Origin: Acidimicrobiia bacterium | GTDB lineage: Bacteria > Actinomycetota > Acidimicrobiia > Acidimicrobiales > Bin134 | NCBI GenBank assembly: GCA_022822265.1 | Contig: JAJECA010000060.1 | Coordinates: 124,001-188,000, forward strand | Direction: 5' to 3' | DNA: 64,000 bases | Shown: positions 56,229-64,000 of the stretch, in pieces | Position numbering within the stretch: the stretch's first letter is position 1 | Layout: each line of letters opens with the position of its first letter | Translations under genes and position numbers: made by a program | The notes under the pieces: generated by a model | Told to the model about the DNA's origin: nothing | Seen by the model: the letters and a program-made list of their open reading frames with translations, nothing else | The model's database searches: none

Positions 56229-57254
56229 ATGGGAGAAAAAGTTCCCATTGGGATCATTGGGGCGTCGGGGTATGTAGGCGCAGAGTTGATGCGGCTGCTG
56301 GCTCAGCATCCTGGCTTCGACGTGCGCTTTGTGACCGGCGACACCCAGGCGGGGCAGCCGGTCGCTGACCTCTATCCTCACCTGGCCGCCATTGGTGCCG
56401 ACCAGGAATTTGTGAAATACGACCCCACCTTGCTGGATGACGTGGCGTTGGCATTCTTGGCGCTGCCCCATGGCCAGTCCATGGCTATGGCTGCCGACAT
56501 TCTGGATCGGGACAAGGTTGCGGTTGATCTGGCTGCCGACTTCCGGCTGAACGACGCCGGGGAATACCAGCAGTGGTACGGAGAGCCTCATCTTGCTCCC
56601 GAGCTTCTCGGCCAGTTCGCCTATGGCCTGCCTGAGCTGTTCAGGGATGAGTTGGCCGGTGCTACCGCGGTGGCCGTACCGGGCTGCTATCCCACTGCTG
56701 CGGCGCTTGCGGTGGCTCCTTTGGTCCGCTTGGGACTCATCCAGGCCGATGGGGTCATCGTGGACGCGGCCAGCGGGGTTTCCGGCGCGGGTCGGCCCCC
56801 CAAAGCCCACACCACATTCTGCGCGGTCGATGAGGACTTCACTGCCTACGGGCTGCTCGACCACCGCCACACCCCGGAGATCGAACAGGCCGCCGGCGCA
56901 TCGGTGCTGTTCACTCCCCATCTGGCGCCGATGAATCGGGGCATCCTGGCCACCTGCTATGCCAAGCCGACGGGGGAGACCTCCAGCGAAGCAGTGCTCG
57001 CGGGGCTGGCCGAGTTCTACGCCGACGAGCCGTTCATCGTCGTGTCCGAGCGTCCGCCGTCCACCAAGGCCACGCTGGGCTCCAACGCCGCCCATCTCAC
57101 CGTCCGCTACGACGTCCGCACCAACACCGTGGTGGCGCTATGCGCCATCGACAACTTGGTTAAGGGGGCGGCTGGCCAAGCTGTGCAGTGCGCCAACCTG
57201 ATTTGCGGGCTCGACGAAACCACGGGCCTGACCGCGGTGGGGGTGTACCCATGA
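56229..57254 (+). CDS. argC: N-acetyl-gamma-glutamyl-phosphate reductase
   Basis: The 341-residue enzyme of arginine synthesis reduces N-acetylglutamyl-5-phosphate to the semialdehyde with NADPH. It has GASGYVGAELMRLL at the cofactor turn, FLALPHG, and the active-site Cys in VPGCYPTAAALA (about residue 156). A late HLTVRYDVRTNTVV block follows. ATG 56229 is preferred to a TTG at 56211 because the latter lies upstream of the inferred transcript start. It leads the arginine operon under the ARG box; its stop overlaps argJ's start. Confidence 0.95.
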   Translation: MGEKVPIGIIGASGYVGAELMRLLAQHPGFDVRFVTGDTQAGQPVADLYPHLAAIGADQEFVKYDPTLLDDVALAFLALPHGQSMAMAADILDRDKVAVDLAADFRLNDAGEYQQWYGEPHLAPELLGQFAYGLPELFRDELAGATAVAVPGCYPTAAALAVAPLVRLGLIQADGVIVDAASGVSGAGRPPKAHTTFCAVDEDFTAYGLLDHRHTPEIEQAAGASVLFTPHLAPMNRGILATCYAKPTGETSSEAVLAGLAEFYADEPFIVVSERPPSTKATLGSNAAHLTVRYDVRTNTVVALCAIDNLVKGAAGQAVQCANLICGLDETTGLTAVGVYP

Positions 57255-58408
57255 GTGTGACCGAAGTCCCAGGATTCACCGCCGCGGGGGTGACCTGCGG
57301 CATCAAGCCCAGTGGCAAGCCCGACCTCGCCATCGTGGCCACCGCCGACGGTGCCGCCGTCAGTGCGGCCGGGGTGTTCACCTCCAACAAGATGACCGCG
57401 GCCCCGGTGCTGGTGTGCCGGGAGCATCTGGCCGCCACGGGCGGCAAGGCCACTGCGGTGGTCCTCAACAGCGGCAATGCCAACGCGGCCACCGGGGCGC
57501 AGGGCATGGCCGACGCCCACCAGATGTGCAAGGAGACTGCCGCGGCCCTCGGAGTGGCCCCCCAGGATGTGCTGGTTTGCTCCACGGGCCTGATCGGTTA
57601 CGCACTACCCATGGACGCGGTGTCGGCGGGGATTACGGCCGCGGCCGCCGCCCTAACCGCCGAGGGCGGCTCTCAGGCGGCCGAGGCCATCATGACCACA
57701 GACACGGTTCCCAAGCAGGTGGTTGTCGCCGGAGACGGCTTCACCGTTGGAGGCATCGCTAAAGGTGCCGCCATGCTGGAGCCCAACATGGCCACCATGC
57801 TGGCCGTGTTGGTGACTGATGCAGCGGCCGACCCCGAAACTCTCCAGCAGGCTCTCAGAGCCGGAGTGGCGGGCACGTTCAACACCCTCACCGTGGACGG
57901 GGCTGAGTCCACCAACGACACGGTGCTGATTTTGGCCAACGGTCAGGCTGGCCCAGTCGATGCCGATGCCCTCACCCTGGCCATCGCCGACGCCTGCGAA
58001 AGCCTGGCCCTGCAAATGGCCGATGATGCCGAAGGCTCTACCAAGACGGTGTTCCTGAGGGTCACCGGGGCAGCCTCGGACGCCGAAGCGGCCAAAGCCG
58101 CCCGTGATACCGCCAACTGCCAGCTCGTGAAGTGCTCCTGGTACGGCCAAGACCCCTACTGGGGACGCATCGCCTCGGAGATGGGCGCAGCGGGGGTGGC
58201 CTTCGACCACACCAAGCTGACCATCGCCTACGGCCCCCATGTGGTGTATCAATACGGCGAGCCGGCCCATCCCCCCGAGCTGGCCCAATACATGACTGGC
58301 CGGCGGCTTGACCTGCACGTGGACCTCGGCATGGCCGATGGTTCGGCCCGGATCATCACCACCGACCTCACCCACGCCTACATCGACGAGAACATGGGGA
58401 CGTCATGA
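57251..58408 (+). CDS. argJ: Bifunctional glutamate N-acetyltransferase/ornithine acetyltransferase
   Basis: The 385-residue ArgJ moves the acetyl group from N-acetylornithine to glutamate, making the pathway cyclic, and may also use acetyl-CoA. It is an N-terminal-nucleophile enzyme: self-cleavage occurs before the Thr of the EPNMATMLA block (Thr182), which is intact, as is the preceding KGAAML. The ATG at 57251 overlaps the argC stop (ATGA). A longer upstream frame lies within argC and is rejected. Confidence 0.95.
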   Translation: MSVTEVPGFTAAGVTCGIKPSGKPDLAIVATADGAAVSAAGVFTSNKMTAAPVLVCREHLAATGGKATAVVLNSGNANAATGAQGMADAHQMCKETAAALGVAPQDVLVCSTGLIGYALPMDAVSAGITAAAAALTAEGGSQAAEAIMTTDTVPKQVVVAGDGFTVGGIAKGAAMLEPNMATMLAVLVTDAAADPETLQQALRAGVAGTFNTLTVDGAESTNDTVLILANGQAGPVDADALTLAIADACESLALQMADDAEGSTKTVFLRVTGAASDAEAAKAARDTANCQLVKCSWYGQDPYWGRIASEMGAAGVAFDHTKLTIAYGPHVVYQYGEPAHPPELAQYMTGRRLDLHVDLGMADGSARIITTDLTHAYIDENMGTS

Positions 58409-59283
58409 GCTTCAAAGCTGAAGACACCGCGGCGGTCCTCACCCAGGCCCTGCCCTACATCCAGCGGTTCTCAGGCTCGACCGTCGTCGTGAAATACGGC
58501 GGAAGCGCCATGGACAGCGACCACTTGGCCGGATTCGCAGCCGACATCGTGCTCATGCAATCGGTGGGCATCCGCCCCGTGGTGGTCCACGGCGGCGGCC
58601 CTCAGATCGGCGAGATGATGGAGCGGCTCGGCTTGGAACCCCGCTTTGTCGACGGGCTGCGGGTGACCGACGCCGAGACGCTGGACATCGCCCGCATGGT
58701 GCTGGTGGGCCGGGTCAACCGCGACATCGTGTCGGCCATCAACGTCCACGGACCCCTCGCCGTCGGCGTGTCCGGGGAGGACGCCGGGCTGATCCAGGCC
58801 CGGGCCGAGAACCCCGAGTTGGGCTACGTGGGCACGGTGGACACCGTCAACACCGCCATCATCGACCGGCTGTTGGACGAGAGCCTTATTCCGGTGGTCT
58901 CCACCATCGGCGCCGACGCCACCGGCCAAGCGCTCAACATCAACGCCGACACCGTGGCCGGGATCCTGGCCGGCGCCCTGGGGGCGGCCAAAGCCGTGTT
59001 CCTCACCGACGTCGAGGGCCTTTACGCCGATCCCGGCGATCCATCCACCCTCATCAGCGTGACCACCGCCTCTGATCTCGACGCCATGATCGCCGCCGGG
59101 GACTTGGCCGGGGGCATGATCCCCAAGGCCACCGCGGCCATTCACGCCGTTCGCCACGGCGTTGCCTCGGCCCACATGGTGAACGGCACCACCCCCCACG
59201 TGCTGCTGCTGGAGCTGTTCACCGATTCCGGGGTGGGCACCATGGTCTATCCCGACTCCGCCGATCAGGAGGCCACCCCATGA
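58405..59283 (+). CDS. argB: Acetylglutamate kinase
   Basis: The 292-residue amino-acid-kinase family enzyme phosphorylates N-acetylglutamate. It has VVKYGGSAM (about residues 30-38) for phosphate binding, VHGGGPQIGEMM, RVTDAETLDIARMVL, and the GTVDTVNTAII and INADTVAG blocks for substrate and ATP. Length suggests the hexameric, arginine-sensitive type: an N-terminal helix (about residues 1-20) precedes the fold, so end-product feedback is probable. It overlaps argJ and argD by 4 bases each. Confidence 0.95.
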   Translation: MSFKAEDTAAVLTQALPYIQRFSGSTVVVKYGGSAMDSDHLAGFAADIVLMQSVGIRPVVVHGGGPQIGEMMERLGLEPRFVDGLRVTDAETLDIARMVLVGRVNRDIVSAINVHGPLAVGVSGEDAGLIQARAENPELGYVGTVDTVNTAIIDRLLDESLIPVVSTIGADATGQALNINADTVAGILAGALGAAKAVFLTDVEGLYADPGDPSTLISVTTASDLDAMIAAGDLAGGMIPKATAAIHAVRHGVASAHMVNGTTPHVLLLELFTDSGVGTMVYPDSADQEATP

Positions 59284-60464
59284 GCATTCACACCGATGCG
59301 GTAGGAGTCGACGCCGGACCCTGCCCCCTCATGCCCACCTATGGCCCGCCCTCTGTCATGTTCGTGCGGGGGGAGGGCTGCTGGCTGTGGGACCGCGACG
59401 GCACCCGCTACCTGGACTTTCTCAGCGGCATCGCGGTGGTCAGCCTCGGCCACTCCCACCCCAAAGTGGCCGATGCGGTGGCCGAACAGGCCCGCACCCT
59501 GTGCCACGTGTCCAACCTGTACGCCACCGAGCCCCAGATGCACGTGGCCCGCACCATCGACCGTCTGGTCGGCGGGCCGCCCGGCCAGGTGTTCTTCGCC
59601 AACAGCGGGGCGGAGTCCAATGAGTGCGCCATCAAGCTGGCTCGCAAATGGGGCGGACCCGGCCGCTACACCGTGGTCAGCGCGGGCCGCTCATTCCACG
59701 GCCGGACGCTGGCCACGCTGCACGCCACCGGCCAAGCCGAGAAGCACGAGGCTTTCCAGCCCCTGCCCGAGGGATTCCGCCATGTCCCATGGGACGACAT
59801 AGCCGAGCTGGAGAAGGCAATCGACGACACCACCGCGGCTGTGCTGCTGGAGCCCATCCAGGGCGAGGGAGGCATCAACGTCCCGTCTGACGGATATCTA
59901 CAAGCGGTGCGCGAGCTGTGCGACGACCGGAGCCTGCTATTCATGCTCGACGAGGTGCAGACCGGCCTGGCCCGTACCGGGCGCTGGTTCGCCCACCACC
60001 ACGACGGCGTCGAGCCCGACGTGGTGACCATCGCCAAGGCGCTGGGCAATGGCATGCCCATCGGGGCGTGCTGGGCCCGGGAAGAGGTCGCCGCCGCTTT
60101 CAAGCCCGGCGACCACGCCACCACCTTCGGCGGCCAGCCATTGGCTGCGTCGGCGGCCAAGGCCACCCTGGGAGTGATGGAGGAACTGGATCTGCCGGCA
60201 AAGGCCGCGGCCGCCGGGGAGACCATGCGGTCCGCCGTAGAGGCGCTCGACGGAGTGGCCAGCGTGCGAGGTCGGGGTCTGTTGCTGGGCGTTGAACTAG
60301 CTGAGGAGCGGCCTGCTGCCGAGGTGGTTACCGCCGGAATGGCCGCGGGCCTGGTGCTGGGCACCGCTGGCGCTACTTCATTGCGGATCGCGCCTCCCCT
60401 CATCATCAGCGATGACGAGATCGCCCATGGCGTGGCCGTGCTCGACAAGGTGTTGAGGCAATGA
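59280..60464 (+). CDS. argD: Acetylornithine aminotransferase
   Basis: The 394-residue PLP enzyme of class III makes N-acetylornithine from the semialdehyde with glutamate. It has FANSGAESNECAIKLAR (phosphate cup), FHGRTLATLHATG, FMLDEVQTGLARTG with the cofactor Asp, and the Schiff-base Lys in TIAKALGNGMPIG (about residue 250). The C-terminal RIAPPLIISDDEI is normal. It overlaps argB before and argF after by 4 bases. Confidence 0.95.
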   Translation: MSIHTDAVGVDAGPCPLMPTYGPPSVMFVRGEGCWLWDRDGTRYLDFLSGIAVVSLGHSHPKVADAVAEQARTLCHVSNLYATEPQMHVARTIDRLVGGPPGQVFFANSGAESNECAIKLARKWGGPGRYTVVSAGRSFHGRTLATLHATGQAEKHEAFQPLPEGFRHVPWDDIAELEKAIDDTTAAVLLEPIQGEGGINVPSDGYLQAVRELCDDRSLLFMLDEVQTGLARTGRWFAHHHDGVEPDVVTIAKALGNGMPIGACWAREEVAAAFKPGDHATTFGGQPLAASAAKATLGVMEELDLPAKAAAAGETMRSAVEALDGVASVRGRGLLLGVELAEERPAAEVVTAGMAAGLVLGTAGATSLRIAPPLIISDDEIAHGVAVLDKVLRQ

Positions 60465-61381
60465 GCTCGACAACTCCTCCTGGCAGCATCCGCCACATTC
60501 TCGAAGTCGACGACCTCAGTGCAGACGAACTGCTCCAAGTTCTGGACTTGTCCGGCGATCCCAATCCTCCCAAGGTACTGGAGGGCAAGGGCATGGCCCT
60601 GCTGTTTGAGAAGCCATCGGCTCGCACCCGGCACTCCATGGAGATGGCGGTGGTGCAGCTCGGCGGCCATCCGGTGACGGTTGCCGCTGCCGAGGTGGGA
60701 ATCGACCAGCGGGAGTCCGCCGAAGACGTTGCCCGGACCCTGGCCTGCTTCCATGCGGCCATCGGCGCCCGGGTGAAGTCCCACAGCCTGCTCGAGCGCA
60801 TGGCCACGGTCAGCTCGGTCCCGGTGGTCAACATGCTGAGCGACCAAGCCCACCCCTTGCAGGCGCTGGCCGACCTGCTGACCGTCAAACAGGAGTTCGG
60901 CGAGATCAGCGGGCGTCGCATCGCCTTCGTGGGCGACGCCAACAACGTGTCTCGGTCGTTGGCCATAGGCGCCGGTTTGGCCGGTGCCCAGTTCGTGATC
61001 TCCGGGCCTCCTGGCTACCAATTCGAGAGCACCAATCTCGATCGCATAGCTGCGACGGGTGGCGCTGCTGAAGTGGTCGATGATCCGTTTGAAGCAGTTA
61101 CCGGTGCCCACGTGGTGTACACCGACGTCTGGGTGTCCATGGGCGAGGAGGCCCAGGCCTCCGAGAAAATCGACGCTTTCGCCGGCCGCTACTCGGTGAG
61201 CAAGGCCCTCATGGGCCAGGCCGCTGCCGACGCCATCTTCCTGCACTGCCTGCCCGCCAACCCCGGTCAAGAGGCCAGTGAAGAGATTCTCTACGGCCCG
61301 CAGAGCCGGATATGGCAACAGGCCGAGAACCGGATGCATGCCGCCCGCGGTCTGTTGGCCTGGCTGTTAGGAGTGTCATGA
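60461..61381 (+). CDS. argF: Ornithine carbamoyltransferase
   Basis: The 306-residue enzyme joins carbamoyl phosphate and ornithine to citrulline. The carbamoyl-phosphate motif is FEKPSARTRHSMEMA (SxRTR at about residue 54), and there is a HPLQALADLLT block, FVGDANNVSRSL, and the ornithine-side HCLPA (about residue 265). The motif here has Ala in place of the common Thr (SARTR for STRTR), a variant I cannot judge further. It overlaps argD and argR by 4 bases each. Confidence 0.95.
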   Translation: MSSTTPPGSIRHILEVDDLSADELLQVLDLSGDPNPPKVLEGKGMALLFEKPSARTRHSMEMAVVQLGGHPVTVAAAEVGIDQRESAEDVARTLACFHAAIGARVKSHSLLERMATVSSVPVVNMLSDQAHPLQALADLLTVKQEFGEISGRRIAFVGDANNVSRSLAIGAGLAGAQFVISGPPGYQFESTNLDRIAATGGAAEVVDDPFEAVTGAHVVYTDVWVSMGEEAQASEKIDAFAGRYSVSKALMGQAAADAIFLHCLPANPGQEASEEILYGPQSRIWQQAENRMHAARGLLAWLLGVS

Positions 61382-61877
61382 GGTTGGGCAAGAACCAGCG
61401 CCAGCATCGGATCGCGCAGATCCTCCGGCAGGAGTCGGTGTCCAGCCAAGATCACCTGGTGGACCTCCTAACTGCTCAGGGCGTGGCGGTCACCCAGGCC
61501 ACCGTGTCGCGCGACCTCGACGACCTCGGCGCGGTCAAAGTACCCACCGGGGGCGGATCGGTGTACGCCATCCCTGAGCTGCCCTCAGAACAGATCGCTC
61601 CCGACGACCACCTTCGGCGGGTGCTGGGGGAGTGGGTGGTGGCCGTGGGCTTCTCTCAGAACTTGGTTGTGCTGAACACCCCTCCGGGGTCGGCCCATGT
61701 GGTGGGCTCAGCCATAGATCGCTCGGCGGTTAATGGCGTGCTGGGCACCGTCGCCGGCGACGACACCGTGCTGGTGGTAGCCACCGAGGCGGCCGGCGGA
61801 GCAGCGGTGGCCGATTTCTTCCACTCATTGGCCGGACTGTTGGACTCGGCTGACAACTCCCCAATGGAGGAGAGCTC

Positions 61878-61881
<4 letters not shown>
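61378..61881 (+). CDS. argR: Arginine repressor
   Basis: The 167-residue regulator has an N-terminal winged helix (about residues 5-70): [22 protein letters not shown] and the recognition helix in [17 protein letters not shown]. Its C-terminal hexamerisation/arginine-binding domain has the [12 protein letters not shown] block with the two Asp that contact arginine. It should bind the ARG box before argC and thus control its own operon. The position between argF and argG is the actinobacterial order. ATG 61378 overlaps argF; argG starts in its stop codon (GTGA). Confidence 0.94.
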
Positions 61882-63091
<1,210 letters not shown>

Positions 63092-63095
<4 letters not shown>

Positions 63096-64000
63096 GCACG
63101 CTTTGGCACGGCAGGTTCGACGGCGACCCCGCCGATGAGCTGATGGCCTACACCGCCAGCATCGGCTTCGACGTGAGGTTGGCACCTGACGACATTGCTG
63201 GGTCGCGGGCCCATGTCTGGATGCTGGGTCGCGTTGGCTTGCTGACCGGCGACGAGGTTGACGAGGTTCTGGCCGCGCTCGACCAAGCCGAGCAGGAGCT
63301 GGCGTCCGGTGAGTTCGACTTCGCGCCCGGCGACGAGGACATCCACACCGCCATCGAGCGCCGGGTCACCGAGCTGGCCGGTCCCGCCGGAGCCAAGCTC
63401 CACACCGGTCGCAGCCGCAACGACCAAGTGGCCACCGACCTGCGCCTGTTCGCCAAGCGGGAGCTGGCCGCCATCGCCGCCGACGTGATCGCCCTCCAGC
63501 AGGTGCTGCTAGAGCGGGCCGTCGACGCGGGCGACACCTACCTGCCGGGCTACACCCACCTCCAGCGGGCCCAGCCGGTGCTGCTAGCCCACCATCTGCT
63601 GGCCCACGGCTGGGCACTGGCCCGGGATGTTGACCGGTTGGCCGACGCCCGCGTACGACTAGACGTGAGCCCCTTGGGGGCGGGAGCGGTGGCCGGCTCG
63701 TCGCTGCCTTTGGATCCCGATATGGCCGCGGCCGAGTTGGGCTTCGCCGCCCGGTTCGACAACTCCATGGACGCGGTGTCCGACCGGGACTTCGCGGCCG
63801 AGAGCCTATTCGCGCTGACCATAGTGGCCATCCACCTGTCCCGGCTCGGCGAGGAGATCGTGTTCTGGACCTCCGAGGAGGCTGGTTTCGCCACCCTCGA
63901 CGACGCCTACGCCACCGGCAGCTCCATGCTGCCCCAGAAGAAGAATCCCGACATCGCCGAGCTGGCCCGAGCCAAGGCCGGCCGGCTCATCGGCAACCTC
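63092..64000 (+). CDS. argH: Argininosuccinate lyase, 3' truncated by window end
   Basis: The first 303 residues of argininosuccinate lyase, which releases arginine and fumarate, are present; the frame is open to base 64000. Visible blocks are [10 protein letters not shown] at the start, [42 protein letters not shown], and the family signature [11 protein letters not shown] (about residues 280-290). The fourth region is beyond the window. It starts at ATG 63092 inside the argG stop codon, the last of the 4-base overlaps seen in this operon. Confidence 0.95.

Noticed and set aside
59666-61339. A 557-codon open frame on the minus strand across argD and argF
   Set aside because: It is antisense to two unmistakable arginine genes. 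High-GC sequence with G/C-rich third positions leaves such long open antisense frames by chance; the translation has no recognisable domain.

Overview
The window is about 64 kb of high-GC, densely packed bacterial chromosome. It has short intergenic gaps (none over about 140 bases), many 4-base stop/start overlaps, and frequent GTG/TTG starts. Several features point to an actinobacterium: a CofC/FbiD enzyme of F420 synthesis with luciferase-like (F420-type) oxidoreductases, a mycothiol-type DinB-like enzyme, DUF2510/RDD membrane proteins, divergent cofC and gpsA, and the gene order pheS-pheT-argCJBDFRGH, which I recall as the mycobacterial order. Many CaiB/BaiF CoA-transferases, heterodimer-type acyl-CoA dehydrogenases and SDRs together suggest a steroid- or lipid-degrading lineage such as Acidimicrobiia. 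That placement is inference, not proven by a marker gene. I saw no rRNA, tRNA, CRISPR array, insertion sequence or phage gene.

Region 1 (1-13 kb) is CoA-thioester catabolism. It holds the tail of an acyl-CoA ligase, a D-2-hydroxyacid dehydrogenase, two translationally coupled CaiB/BaiF CoA-transferases, and a cysteine-poor thiolase-like protein coupled to a DUF35 zinc-ribbon/OB protein. Four SDRs, a thioredoxin-like lipoprotein, two small Dabb-type proteins, a tyrosine phosphatase and an ADH/SDR pair follow. Region 2 (13-27.5 kb) carries genes resembling the mycobacterial cholesterol side-chain and CD-ring (HIP) pathway: alpha-methylacyl-CoA racemase, an IpdF-like SDR, ipdA, ipdB, ipdC and two alpha/beta acyl-CoA dehydrogenase pairs. 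An orphan ABC ATPase, an SRPBCC protein, a hotdog thioesterase and a small phosphatase lie between the two pairs. Two paralogous Cys-repeat lipoproteins and a metallo-beta-lactamase-fold hydrolase sit between the racemase and the ipd genes.

Region 3 (27.5-45.5 kb) is mixed: an SDR lacking its catalytic Tyr and Lys, a formate/nitrite-type channel, unknown membrane and Ala-rich proteins, a cyclase-family hydrolase, an 811-residue fusion of two CaiB/BaiF domains, and a side-chain-type acyl-CoA dehydrogenase. More SDRs, two luciferase-like proteins, two RDD/DUF2510 paralogues, an alpha/beta hydrolase and an epimerase/PIG-L/cofC group complete it. Region 4 (45.6-64 kb) is housekeeping: gpsA, rnhB, vapBC, a NifU-N protein, a D-aminoacylase-type amidohydrolase, pheST, and the arginine operon, which runs off the right edge inside argH.

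Two cross-cutting signals stand out. First, more than twenty genes that begin transcription units have a TAnnnT hexamer ending 6-10 bases before the start codon and no ribosome-binding site, which is the signature of leaderless mRNAs. Second, the arginine operon starts with a textbook ARG box (TGAAT-4-ATTCA) over the -35 of such a promoter, encodes ArgR itself, and has a 4-base overlap at all seven gene junctions. The most unusual enzyme architecture is the recurrence, once split and once fused, of a CaiB/BaiF domain with the active-site Asp paired to one without it. Comparisons with named mycobacterial proteins are from memory of their sequences and were not computed.
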